From: an uncultured Bacilli bacterium
GTDB taxonomy: Bacteria; Bacillota_I; Bacilli_A; RF39; UBA660
Direction: 5' to 3'
Assembly: GCA_934120015.1 (NCBI GenBank)
Contig: CAKOTD010000008.1
Span: 1-43,526 of the forward strand
DNA: 43,526 nt
The position numbers and the translations under genes were made by a program. A model generated the notes under the pieces. It was not told the DNA's origin and searched no databases. It worked only from the letters and a program-made list of their open reading frames with translations. The stretch's first letter is position 1; every line of letters begins with the position of its first letter. Positions 1 through 8,851 of this stretch are shown piece by piece.

Positions 1-170
1 ATTACAAACAAAAACGAGAATATTTTCCCGTTAATGTTTAAAATTTTTTGAGACATTTTCCTAAATTATTGACATAAAGAATTTTAGTACAAAATTAGAA
101 AACAATTATAATTTATTAGTTTAGACAAGAAATTTGTTTCTTCATATATTATGAATAAGGAGAGGATATT

Positions 171-746
171 ATGTCTTTACAAAAATATCAAGAATTAAAA
201 CAAAATTTGGAATTAAGAAATAAATTATTAAGTATAGGAATTGGTTGTCCAATGGTTGGTCCAACAGGACCTAAGGGTGACAAAGGTGATAAAGGTGATA
301 AAGGAGATCCCGGTTCTTCTGCAGTTTCGTCGAGTGAAGCTTTGCTATTTATCTCCTTTAATGAAGCAAATAGTTCAGAAAAAATGATTATTAATGATTC
401 GTGGCTTATACCTAGTGATTCACCATACTTTACATTAACTCCTGAAAATGATATAGAAGTACAACCTGGAATTTATCAAATTACTATTTCTGGTTTGATT
501 AAGGGCGTTGATAATAATCATGGAGCTGTTTTTTATCTTCAAAATGATGAGGGAGACGCTATAAAAGATTTAACTTTTGAACTTTTAGCTGGTAGTCTAA
601 GCCAAATGAGTTTTTCTCAAACAATACTTTTTAGATTTGAAAAACTCACTATTTTACAATTGATGGCCAGTATATCAGGAGAAGAACTTTCGTCTAATGT
701 AACTATTTCGGATGTTAACTTGCTTATGAAAAAAATTCATGAATAA
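171..746 (+). CDS. Short collagen-like surface protein
   Basis: This 191-residue protein has six Gly-X-Y triplets (GPT-GPK-GDK-GDK-GDK-GDP, about residues 30-47). A C-terminal domain of about 140 residues follows, hydrophobic and beta-rich, like the globular trimerising tails of bacterial collagen-like (BclA-type) proteins. No signal peptide or membrane segment is visible; the N-terminus is a short charged helix (MSLQKYQELKQ). BclA-type proteins form hair-like surface layers, on spores in Bacillus and on vegetative surfaces in other groups, so a surface role is inferred. The start is supported by an AAGGAGAGG site just upstream. A possible TATAAT lies at 107-112. The gene is a single transcription unit closed by the hairpin at 748-771. 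Confidence 0.75.
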   Translation: MSLQKYQELKQNLELRNKLLSIGIGCPMVGPTGPKGDKGDKGDKGDPGSSAVSSSEALLFISFNEANSSEKMIINDSWLIPSDSPYFTLTPENDIEVQPGIYQITISGLIKGVDNNHGAVFYLQNDEGDAIKDLTFELLAGSLSQMSFSQTILFRFEKLTILQLMASISGEELSSNVTISDVNLLMKKIHE

Positions 747-747
747 T

Positions 748-771
748 AAGGACTTTGAAGTTCTTTTTTTC
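748..771 (+). terminator. Rho-independent terminator after the collagen-like gene
   Basis: A 7-bp stem (AAGGACT/AGTTCTT with one G-U pair) and a TTGA loop are followed directly by a T tract. It separates the collagen-like gene from the secretion locus. Confidence 0.7.
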
Positions 772-830
772 TGTTATATTATGAGCTTTTAAGCTTTTAT
801 TAAGATTAGTTATTTTATATTTAAATTATA

Positions 831-859
831 TTGAAAAAAAATGTATTTTAGGTTATACT
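831..859 (+). promoter_or_regulatory. Sigma-70-type promoter upstream of the 886 gene
   Basis: TTGAAA at 831-836 and TATACT at 854-859 are separated by 17 bp. The start codon at 886 lies about 20 nt after the expected transcription start. This would be the first promoter of the secretion locus. Confidence 0.65.
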
Positions 860-885
860 AATAGAGAAAATAGGAGTGATATATT

Positions 886-2463
886 GTGATACTAAGAAAA
901 CCGTATGCCTTTTTTATAAAACACTTTAAACTATTTAATATAATACTAACTATACTTGAATTGTATGTGATTTATAAATTAAGCTTTTTAGTTAAATTCT
1001 TTTTTGATTATTCTAGTTATCCACAAGGAGCAGTTGGACAAAATCTAAGAGGAACTTTAACTACAATATCTATATTTGTTGTGCCAGCTATTGCTTTAGG
1101 TTTTTCAATCCTTCTAACAACTGTATTATCAGTAAAAAAGAAACCTGTAAAAATATATTTGTTTTCTATTATTATTAATTTTGCTTTATTAATAATTTTA
1201 TTTATTTGTTACAATATGTTATCAATTGTAGAAATGCAAGTAATTGAGAGCAGAACGGCTTATGCAATGCGTGATATTTTATTAATATCTACTATTTTAG
1301 AAGTATTTATGGCAATATTAACTGGAATGCGTTCAGTTGGATTTGATATCAAAAGTTTTAGATTTGGACAAGATTTGGAAGAATTAAATATAGATACAAC
1401 TGATAATGAAGAATTTGAATTACAAATAGATATAGATTCGGGAAATTTAAAGAGAAATTTTAATAAAAATAAAAGACAATTAAAATATTTTATATATGAA
1501 AATAAATTAGCACTTATTTTAATAGGAACAGCAATTATAGGTTTTGGAAGTTACTTTATATCTTCAAGAATGGGAATATATTTTAATATTACTAAACCAA
1601 ATAAAATGGTTAGTGTTGATAATTTTTCTTTAGGGGTTAAAGAAAGTTATTTAACTCAAAAAGATTATAAAAATAGTAAAATAGTAGATGATAAGTATTT
1701 ATTGGTTGTACCTATTAAGATAAAGACAAATAGTATTAAAGAAAAGCTTAATATAGCTCGTTTTGAATTAGTAATTAGTGATCACAAATTTTATCACACA
1801 ACTAAATATAAAGAGAAACTTGTTGATTTGGGTAATACTTATAATGATAATATATTAGATACAAATTTTAGTGATTATATACTTGTTTTTGAAGTCCCTC
1901 TTAACTATAAAAACAAAAAAATGTATCTACAATATAGAGATGAATCTGATAAAACTTTAAAGTTTGAAATAAAAAAAGATAATTTAGATGAGATAAAAAA
2001 TACATTTACTAATAATTTGGGAGAAGTTGTTAATTTTAATAATGAGCTAATAGAAGAGGGTACATTAAAAATTAATAGTATTGAAATAGCTGATAAATTT
2101 AAAGTCGATTATAAATTCTGTTTATCAAATGATGAATGCTACAATTCGTATGAATATATTATCCCTAATTATAAAAGCAATTATGATAAAACTATATTAA
2201 AATTAGATGGAAAAATTAATTTAGAGAAAAGTAAAATGAATATAAATGATTTATATGACTTAATTTCTGATTACACTACATTAATATATACAATTAATGG
2301 TGAAACAAAAACTCAAAATGTTGCATTTGCAAGGGTATTACCTCAAAGAACTAAACTTAATAATGTTTACTATATAGAAGTTTTAGATGAAGTAAAGAAT
2401 GCTGAAAGTATTTCTCTAAGAATCACATTAAGAGATAACGTTTATTTGTATAAGCTAAAATAA
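886..2463 (+). CDS. Multi-spanning membrane protein with large extracytoplasmic domain, unknown
   Basis: I do not recognise this 525-residue protein. It has about four hydrophobic segments in the first 150 residues, a charged loop (about 155-200), another membrane segment (about 207-226), and then about 300 residues that are probably outside the membrane and rich in Asn, Lys and beta-type sequence. The start is GTG at 886, preceded by TAGGAGTG at a suitable distance, with the promoter at 831-859. It is followed at 2537 by another anchored protein and then the large secreted protein, so it may belong to the surface or assembly part of the Tad/T4SS locus. That assignment rests only on position and orientation. 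Confidence 0.7.
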   Translation: MILRKPYAFFIKHFKLFNIILTILELYVIYKLSFLVKFFFDYSSYPQGAVGQNLRGTLTTISIFVVPAIALGFSILLTTVLSVKKKPVKIYLFSIIINFALLIILFICYNMLSIVEMQVIESRTAYAMRDILLISTILEVFMAILTGMRSVGFDIKSFRFGQDLEELNIDTTDNEEFELQIDIDSGNLKRNFNKNKRQLKYFIYENKLALILIGTAIIGFGSYFISSRMGIYFNITKPNKMVSVDNFSLGVKESYLTQKDYKNSKIVDDKYLLVVPIKIKTNSIKEKLNIARFELVISDHKFYHTTKYKEKLVDLGNTYNDNILDTNFSDYILVFEVPLNYKNKKMYLQYRDESDKTLKFEIKKDNLDEIKNTFTNNLGEVVNFNNELIEEGTLKINSIEIADKFKVDYKFCLSNDECYNSYEYIIPNYKSNYDKTILKLDGKINLEKSKMNINDLYDLISDYTTLIYTINGETKTQNVAFARVLPQRTKLNNVYYIEVLDEVKNAESISLRITLRDNVYLYKLK

Positions 2464-2536
2464 TGACAAAATATGTAAATTTACGCAACAGGATGTTGTT
2501 AAAAGATTTTTATTATGTTAAAATAAAGGAGAAAGT

Positions 2537-3187
2537 ATGAAAAGGATAGCACTAATAATTACAATTTTATTATTATTTCCTACTATAGTTAATGGTTATG
2601 AATGTTCTAATACTGATAGGGAAAATCTAAAAAAACTATCTAACAATATTGTTTATACAATAGAAGATTATACTGAAGATGATGGAACTACAAAATTTAG
2701 AATAAATTTTACTGGTTTGTCAAACAAAACACTATTGGCTGATGAAAGATATGGGCTTAGATATACTTCACCAAGTTCTGAGTTTGGTGAGATTAGTTTA
2801 GATGGGTTCCTAATGGGTGTGACATACAGATTTTCTATCTATGGTGTTGATGATTGCTTTAATACAAAAGTTAGAAATATTACATTAACATTTCCATATT
2901 ATAATAATTTTTACAATGATAAGTTGTGTCTTAATGCCAAGGAATATAAGCTATGTCAAAAATGGGTAGAAAAACAATATGATTATCAAACATTTAAAGA
3001 ATTGATGCAAAAATATATAGAAAGCATAAAAGATGAAAAACCTATAAATGAGGATAAAAATAATACAGGTAATTTATTTTACACAATATATAAGAAATAC
3101 TATTGGCCAAGTCTTATTACCTTAGTCATAGTGCTTGGAATTTTAATTGTTTTATGGATTAAGGGTAATAATAAAAATAAATTATAA
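2537..3187 (+). CDS. Secreted, C-terminally membrane-anchored protein, unknown
   Basis: This 216-residue protein has an N-terminal signal peptide (basic start, hydrophobic core, likely cut near VNG-YEC around residue 20). The ectodomain of about 150 residues contains five or six cysteines, suggesting disulfides. A single transmembrane helix lies near residues 188-208, followed by a short basic tail. The topology is that of a surface protein held in the membrane. AAAGGAG precedes the ATG. It ends 13 bp before the gene for the large secreted protein, so the two are probably co-transcribed. No family is recognised; a partner or anchor for the downstream protein is a guess from context. Confidence 0.7.
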   Translation: MKRIALIITILLLFPTIVNGYECSNTDRENLKKLSNNIVYTIEDYTEDDGTTKFRINFTGLSNKTLLADERYGLRYTSPSSEFGEISLDGFLMGVTYRFSIYGVDDCFNTKVRNITLTFPYYNNFYNDKLCLNAKEYKLCQKWVEKQYDYQTFKELMQKYIESIKDEKPINEDKNNTGNLFYTIYKKYYWPSLITLVIVLGILIVLWIKGNNKNKL

Positions 3188-3200
3188 AAGAGGTGAATAT

Positions 3201-5579
3201 ATGAAAAAAAATATAATCAAAACAACAATACTTTTACTACTTCTAACAATGACAGCAAATGTTAAAGCTCAATGCCCAGAAGGAAATCCAAATTGTGATG
3301 AAATTATTGGTGATGCTAATAACACTAATCAACCTGCGGATCAACCAAATCCAAATCTAGGAAGTTGTCCGGAATGTACAAACAATACTTGGTATGATAC
3401 TAGAACTGATATAACAATTAGACTTACTACTGGAGAAGATGTGTCATTTAGTGTTTGTCCTAGCAATAGTCGTTATCCTTGTAATGGTATCCAGGTTTCA
3501 AATTTTCCAAATGCTTTAAATGAGGATGGAACGACAAATACAAACTATGTAAACGAACTTAATGCTTTTTTTGAACAAGCTGTTCGTGATGGTAGTTTGG
3601 ATTCCTCTTCTGTAATGGGTGAGGCAATAATTAATTTGATTTCTTCAAATGTTGATTGTGGAGATATGGATGCAGTTGCATGTGCCAATAACTACATACT
3701 GTTAAATTCTGAACAGAATAATGATGATGGGATAGGGATTCAAGCAGAACCTTGTTTGATAACAAAAGTAACGGGAGAAGATTCTTATAATTGTGTTCAA
3801 AACAGGATAGCTGGAATTCCTCAAAGCCTTATAAATGCAATGTGTGGGGCCACCAAAGCTGGTAGTGATCAAGCTGAATTCGGGACAGTTACATCAGATT
3901 TGTGTAAAGGTACTTATGACATGAAGGGAAAATTATGCGCAGAGAAAGAGGAATGCCCTGAAGGACAGTGCCCACCTACAGTAAATCCACCTAATACTCC
4001 AAATCCTACAATTCCAGATCCCAATAAACCTGAAGAGCCTGAACCACCTGTGTTGCTAGAACTTGTTCCAGTGCCAGATTATCCTATGCCTTCATCACCT
4101 ATTCCTAGTATGGTTTGTGGGCAGGCCTACTCTGCAGTTATAAAAGAATGGGGAGAATATATAAGCGGTGAATTTTGCACTGAAAAATATTTATATGTTC
4201 ATAGGGTTAGTGTTGATGCAGTTGAAAATAATGTTCTTACAAAGGCCGGAGGTGCTTTTTTGTGGGGAAGCACAAAAGGCTTAGTAACAACAACCAAGAC
4301 AAAAACTAATGGCGCAAAGCTTTCGGCACTTTATGTTAATGCATATGTGCAGAGATATAATTTAGAGGTAATATATAATTATGCCATTGATGAAAAAGAG
4401 TGGCTTGATTATTCTATTAAAAAAGCAAAAGAACACTATAATGATGCGGTTAGTGCAAGAAATGAATGTGAAAGCTATAACAGTGATGGGAACCCTGATA
4501 ATGATCGAAACTGTAATTCTTATTATAGCGCTGAGGAAGATGCTCAAAAAAAGGTTAAAGATGCAGAAGATAAATATAGTAATTTTGTCGACGGGAAATT
4601 AATTATAGAAAATGTTAATTATAAGACGGCTGTTGAAGAATACAATAAATTTTATAATAAATACTTGGAAAATGAAAATAAATATTCAAGCTGCTGGGAC
4701 TCATTTACTAAAGCTCCAATATCATCAAGTAGTGGAGGAAGCGTAATAACAGAAAATGAAACTATGACATTGTTTAATAAGGTTCAAACTAAAGGAAGTG
4801 TTGTTGGAGTTTATAAAGGAACGGGTGAATTGATACTAAAGGGAAGTTTAAAGGATGATGGTAGTACTATAAATATTAATAATTTGCCTGCAAATGCAAT
4901 TGCTATTCAAAATTATGCTGATTCATTCTTTGTTCCATCATATACAGGGACAGGTACTTATAAAAATGCTTTAGCTGAAGATGTTAAGATTACATCTCCA
5001 ATAGGAAATTTAAATTTATCATTTTCAGTTCTATGTAACTTGAAAGTAAAAAATAATGTGTTTACGTGTGAGGATGATTGTGATCCAGATAATCCGGATC
5101 CATCAACAGTTACAAGTGGAATAAATGTTATATATAGGCCTATTTCTCTAAAAAATCCATTTCCACAAACTAAAGGTTTAAAGAGTGAAAATAGAGATAG
5201 ACTTGGAAAGTGGTCTTATGATTCTGTTGTTTCAACAATTATAACTAATAATCGAGGTGTTAATACCGATGAAGTTTATAATTTAACTCCTATGTATACT
5301 ATTACACTAACACCATCTGATATCAAAAAAATAAGAGAATACAATAAGAAAAATAGTTATAATAATTTTAATGATGACACATTTAAGTGTACTGATGGTT
5401 TATATTGTAAGAGTAATTTTATATGGGGATTTAATCCTGAATTAGATAATTTTTCTTACCTATTTAATACTAGTGAGTCATGTGCAATAAGTGATAATTG
5501 GTATAATTGTTATCCAGCCGGTGCTGATTATGCTGAAGGATTTTATTCTTATTTAAAAACAAGTAAGGAAGGTGTTTAG
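3201..5579 (+). CDS. Large secreted Cys-rich protein with Pro-rich linker (candidate pilus tip or adhesin)
   Basis: The predicted protein has 792 residues. The start is ATG 3201, because AAAAGAGGTG lies at the right distance; an upstream in-frame start at 3147 would sit inside the preceding gene. The signal peptide ends near residue 23 (VKA-Q). Then follow a Cys-containing N-terminal region, a Pro-rich linker (about residues 256-305), a helical or coiled-coil stretch (about 410-475) containing an Asp/Asn-rich loop, and a C-terminal region with more Cys pairs. No C-terminal membrane helix or LPXTG motif is visible, so it should be released or held by partners. It abuts the pilin-like gene at 5580 with no gap. 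A tip protein or adhesin role is inferred from size and position only. Confidence 0.75.
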   Translation: MKKNIIKTTILLLLLTMTANVKAQCPEGNPNCDEIIGDANNTNQPADQPNPNLGSCPECTNNTWYDTRTDITIRLTTGEDVSFSVCPSNSRYPCNGIQVSNFPNALNEDGTTNTNYVNELNAFFEQAVRDGSLDSSSVMGEAIINLISSNVDCGDMDAVACANNYILLNSEQNNDDGIGIQAEPCLITKVTGEDSYNCVQNRIAGIPQSLINAMCGATKAGSDQAEFGTVTSDLCKGTYDMKGKLCAEKEECPEGQCPPTVNPPNTPNPTIPDPNKPEEPEPPVLLELVPVPDYPMPSSPIPSMVCGQAYSAVIKEWGEYISGEFCTEKYLYVHRVSVDAVENNVLTKAGGAFLWGSTKGLVTTTKTKTNGAKLSALYVNAYVQRYNLEVIYNYAIDEKEWLDYSIKKAKEHYNDAVSARNECESYNSDGNPDNDRNCNSYYSAEEDAQKKVKDAEDKYSNFVDGKLIIENVNYKTAVEEYNKFYNKYLENENKYSSCWDSFTKAPISSSSGGSVITENETMTLFNKVQTKGSVVGVYKGTGELILKGSLKDDGSTININNLPANAIAIQNYADSFFVPSYTGTGTYKNALAEDVKITSPIGNLNLSFSVLCNLKVKNNVFTCEDDCDPDNPDPSTVTSGINVIYRPISLKNPFPQTKGLKSENRDRLGKWSYDSVVSTIITNNRGVNTDEVYNLTPMYTITLTPSDIKKIREYNKKNSYNNFNDDTFKCTDGLYCKSNFIWGFNPELDNFSYLFNTSESCAISDNWYNCYPAGADYAEGFYSYLKTSKEGV

Positions 5580-5981
5580 ATGAAAGAATCTTTTTGGGGA
5601 ATAGCTATAGTAGCTATAGGTATTATTACAATATTCTTTGTTTATTTCTTTCAAAACATCACAAATACAGATGAACATAATTATAATTTGCTTAAAGATG
5701 TTACAGAAGCTGCAATGCTAGACTCTGTTGATATGGCAAGTTTTTCTAGGGGAACACTTATGATTGATAGGGAAAAGTTTGTTGAAAACTTTACTAGAAG
5801 ATTTGCAGAATCTGCAACATTATCAAGAACTTATGTTATTAAAATATATGATATAAGTGAAATTCCTCCAAAGGTGAGTTTAGAGGTAAGTAGTACTGAA
5901 AAAGGAAATGTTACTGGCGGAGAAATATTAGAATTTGATATTTCAAATAGACTTGATGCTATATTGGAAATTCCATATTAA
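5580..5981 (+). CDS. Pilin-like (TadE-like) single-pass protein
   Basis: This 133-residue protein has a very short N-terminus (MKESFWG), a hydrophobic helix at about residues 8-27, and a soluble domain outside. The size and layout resemble minor pilins or pseudopilins of Tad systems (TadE/TadF class), but the classical leader with a Gly/Glu-5 processing site is not present. The start MKE-x-x-x-G is echoed in three further proteins of this locus (9711, 9937, 10426). The ATG immediately follows the TAG of the preceding gene, with AAGGAAGGTG as ribosome site. It lies directly before cpaB and cpaF genes. The family assignment is moderate; the pilin-like architecture is what is seen. Confidence 0.6.
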   Translation: MKESFWGIAIVAIGIITIFFVYFFQNITNTDEHNYNLLKDVTEAAMLDSVDMASFSRGTLMIDREKFVENFTRRFAESATLSRTYVIKIYDISEIPPKVSLEVSSTEKGNVTGGEILEFDISNRLDAILEIPY

Positions 5982-5999
5982 AAGAAAGAAGGTAATTTT

Positions 6000-6839
6000 A
6001 TGTTAGAAAAATTAAAAAGATTTTTTACAAACAAAAATACAGTTACAATTATAGGATTGATACTTATAATTGCTATTCTATATTTTGTTTATAATTCAAG
6101 AATTAAGGAAGCAACAAATCCAATTAGGGTTCCTGTTGCAAAGGTTACTATTCAACCTAAAACACTTATTACTGATGATATGATTGATTATATTAGTGTT
6201 CCAGCAGTTTCTGTTAAGAAAAACACTATTACTTCTAAAAATTCAATCGTTGGAAAATATAGTAACTATAATACTATGATTCCGGCTGGAAGTATGTTCT
6301 ATAGTGAAACACTTATCACTAAGGAGCAATTACCAGATACTGCTTTAATGGATGTAAAAGAGGGAGAAGTTTTATATAACTTTCCAGTTACAATGAATAC
6401 TTCTTATCAAAACTCTATTATGCCAGGGTCTAAAATTGATATTTATATGAAAGCTATGAATGATGATAATGTTTTAATGGTTGGTAAATTACTTGAAAAT
6501 GTTGATATATTAGCTGTTAAAACTAGTGATGGATTAAATGTTTTTGAAAATACTTCTGAAAGAAGAACACCAGCATATATATTCTTTGGTGTAAATCCTG
6601 AGATTCATATTTTACTTAGAAAAGCTAGTTATTTAACTGGATATTCAGTAGTTTTATTCCCAGTACCACATGGAACAAATTATTCTGGTGATACTACAGA
6701 AACAAGAGTAAGTACTGATGAATTAAAAGAATTTATTAATGCTCATACTGTTAATTTAGTTGAGAATACTACTGAAAATGAAGATTTAAATGTTGTTACT
6801 CCTCAATATGATGAATTTGGCAATTTAATTGAGGGTTAA
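6000..6839 (+). CDS. cpaB: CpaB/RcpC-family Tad pilus assembly protein (SAF domain)
   Basis: This 279-residue protein has a short cytoplasmic start, one transmembrane helix (about 15-31) and a SAF domain. The SAF domain begins at VPVAKVTIQPKTLITDDMI and carries the typical 'G-Y-N-PAGS-F' type region near residues 80-105. A second beta-rich RcpC/CpaB domain follows. CpaB/RcpC proteins are envelope components of Tad pili and are thought to organise the assembly machine. It lies 18 bp after the pilin-like gene and 2 bp before the cpaF gene, the normal CpaB-CpaF neighbourhood. In a monoderm it would act outside the cytoplasmic membrane without a secretin, and none is encoded here. Confidence 0.82.
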   Translation: MLEKLKRFFTNKNTVTIIGLILIIAILYFVYNSRIKEATNPIRVPVAKVTIQPKTLITDDMIDYISVPAVSVKKNTITSKNSIVGKYSNYNTMIPAGSMFYSETLITKEQLPDTALMDVKEGEVLYNFPVTMNTSYQNSIMPGSKIDIYMKAMNDDNVLMVGKLLENVDILAVKTSDGLNVFENTSERRTPAYIFFGVNPEIHILLRKASYLTGYSVVLFPVPHGTNYSGDTTETRVSTDELKEFINAHTVNLVENTTENEDLNVVTPQYDEFGNLIEG

Positions 6840-6841
6840 TC

Positions 6842-7936
6842 ATGAATCATGATTTTTTCTCACAAATAGATTTTGGAGATTTAAAACAATATTTAGATGA
6901 TGATGATATTACTGATATTTCTTATAGTAACGGTGGTCAAATTTGGCTTAGATCTCTATCAAAAGGTATATATCGTGTAGAAAATTCAAATATTAATAAT
7001 GCTTTTATAGAGAAATTAGCATTCCAATGTGCAAATGTTGTTGGACGAAGTTTTAATATGGCTCATCCATTCTTGGATGCAGAAAGTGCAGAACTTCGTA
7101 TGAACTTCGTCCATGATTCTATTGCTAGAAATGGAATAGCAGTTGTAATAAGAAAAACACCTGCAAAAATAAGGCTTGAAAAAGACAAAATTATAGCTGA
7201 TAAATATATTACACTAGATATTCATGACTTTTTAGTTCAGTGTATTTGGGGTCATTGTAATATAATTGTCTGTGGTGAAACTGGTAGTGGTAAAACAGAG
7301 TTTATTAAATATCTTGCCTCTAAAATTAGAGAGAATGAGAAGATTATTACTGTTGAAGATACTTTGGAATTACACTTAGATAGAATATTTCCTCATAGGG
7401 ATATAGTAGCAATGAAAACAAATAATGTAGCTTCTTATAGTGATGTGCTTGTTACTTGTATGAGACAGAACCCTAAATGGATTTTATTATCAGAAGTTCG
7501 TAGTGCAGAAGCTGTGCTTGCTATTAGGAACTCAATTTCATCAGGGCATTATATTTTATCAACAATCCATGCTGATAAAGCAGAATCAATACCTAGTCGT
7601 ATGTATAGTTTGCTTGAAACTAATCAAGATATTGATCAATTCTTAAAATCAATTCATAGATATATTCAACTTGGTGTTTATGTTAAAGCATATCAAGATA
7701 AAAATACAAATAAATTTGTTCGTGAAATTGCTGAAGTAACAGAATTCTTTGTTACTGAGGATAATGTTGCAGGACATAATATCATTTATAAAAAATTAAG
7801 TGATGGTAAAGTAGTTAGAAATGAACCTAGTAAATATTTAAGAGAATATTTACTTGTACAAGGTGTAGCACTTCCAGAAAAATTGTTTTTTGAACAAGGT
7901 AATCAGAAAAATGATGTAGAAGTGTTATTTGAGTAA
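6842..7936 (+). CDS. cpaF: CpaF/TadA-family secretion ATPase
   Basis: This 364-residue hexameric ATPase belongs to the VirB11/PilB superfamily and drives Tad pilus assembly. Visible features are an N-terminal domain with the RMNFVHDSIARNG segment, Walker A GETGSGKTE at about residues 145-153, an Asp box (TVEDTLELHL), a Walker B-like segment WILLSEVR, and a His box (GHYILSTIHAD). The length is slightly short of usual TadA because the N-terminal extension is small. It is followed 13 bp downstream by tadB. Because this superfamily includes VirB11, it is also the only VirB11-type ATPase that could serve the T4SS genes downstream. That dual use is inference. Confidence 0.93.
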   Translation: MNHDFFSQIDFGDLKQYLDDDDITDISYSNGGQIWLRSLSKGIYRVENSNINNAFIEKLAFQCANVVGRSFNMAHPFLDAESAELRMNFVHDSIARNGIAVVIRKTPAKIRLEKDKIIADKYITLDIHDFLVQCIWGHCNIIVCGETGSGKTEFIKYLASKIRENEKIITVEDTLELHLDRIFPHRDIVAMKTNNVASYSDVLVTCMRQNPKWILLSEVRSAEAVLAIRNSISSGHYILSTIHADKAESIPSRMYSLLETNQDIDQFLKSIHRYIQLGVYVKAYQDKNTNKFVREIAEVTEFFVTEDNVAGHNIIYKKLSDGKVVRNEPSKYLREYLLVQGVALPEKLFFEQGNQKNDVEVLFE

Positions 7937-7948
7937 GGAGGTTGAAAG

Positions 7949-8851
7949 ATGGAATTTTGGGGATTTTTGGCATGTGCCATAATATTAATATTTATTGTCG
8001 TATATTACCAAAATGCTGGTGCTAAGACATATAAATATGTTGCTAGTAAAGTTGGGGATATATATAATAGATATGCACCTTATTCATATAAAAAAGTTCG
8101 TGAGAAAGTTAAGTCAATGGGACAAGATTATACTCCAAAGCAATATGCAATTCAAGTTGTCGTATTTGCAGGAGGAGCATTTTTGATATCATATTTATAT
8201 TTTTATAATTTGATTGTTTCTTTTATATATATAGTTGCTGTGTTGTTTGTTATCCCATACTTAACATATTTGAGATCAAAAAGATTATTTAGTGAATTTA
8301 TATTTGAACAAATTCAAGTATATACAACAAATGTTATTATGGAATTTCAAACTACACAAAGTTTTGTTAAAGCACTTGAAGGAGTTAGAGATTCTGGGGT
8401 TTTAGAAGACCCTGTTAAAAGTGATGTGGATTTAATGATAACCATGGCTTATGAAAATGGTACTATTGAACAATCAATAGAATATATGAATAAAAAATAT
8501 GATTATTATATTGTTAGAAATATGCATCAATTATTTTTACAAATCACTAACGAAGGTTCTTCGAGATCAAGTGATGCACTTGAAAATATGTCTCTTGATA
8601 TAGATATGCTTGTTGAAAACGTATATCGTGATAGAATTAATAGGGCATCATTTCATAAAAAATTTATTCAATTTGGATTGCTTATGTATTTAATTGTTAT
8701 GTTAATGCAATTCTTACTTGGACATGCATCATATATTAAATTACTTGATACATGGTGGGTAGTGTTAATATTACATGTAATCATATTAATTAACAGTTAT
8801 TTCCTTCTAAATGGGGAAAAATATTATAACGAGAATGTAGGTGCTGAATAA
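7949..8851 (+). CDS. tadB: TadB-like inner-membrane platform protein (T2SSF family)
   Basis: This 300-residue protein has an N-terminal helix (about 3-20), a central hydrophobic pair (about 70-107), a cytoplasmic helical domain with the T2SSF pattern (FVKALEGVRDSG ... DVDLMITMAYENG), and two C-terminal helices (about 245-290). TadB and TadC form the membrane platform that couples CpaF rotation to pilin insertion. AAGGAGG precedes the ATG. The stop codon overlaps the start of the next platform gene by one base (TAATG-type junction), indicating translational coupling. Confidence 0.82.
   Translation: MEFWGFLACAIILIFIVVYYQNAGAKTYKYVASKVGDIYNRYAPYSYKKVREKVKSMGQDYTPKQYAIQVVVFAGGAFLISYLYFYNLIVSFIYIVAVLFVIPYLTYLRSKRLFSEFIFEQIQVYTTNVIMEFQTTQSFVKALEGVRDSGVLEDPVKSDVDLMITMAYENGTIEQSIEYMNKKYDYYIVRNMHQLFLQITNEGSSRSSDALENMSLDIDMLVENVYRDRINRASFHKKFIQFGLLMYLIVMLMQFLLGHASYIKLLDTWWVVLILHVIILINSYFLLNGEKYYNENVGAE

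Noticed and set aside
1..60. Hairpin AACG-A-GAA/TTC-C-CGTT (13-32) as a terminator of an upstream gene
   Set aside because: The stem is interrupted by a mismatch and the T run is about 15 bases away; the upstream gene is outside the window.
2496..2524. TTGTTA-17-TAAAAT as a promoter for the 2537 gene
   Set aside because: The predicted transcription start would fall on the ribosome site, leaving no leader; weak boxes are expected by chance in such AT-rich DNA.
4362..4602. Overlapping open frames on both strands inside the large secreted protein gene
   Set aside because: No ribosome sites, low-complexity composition and full overlap with a well-supported gene.
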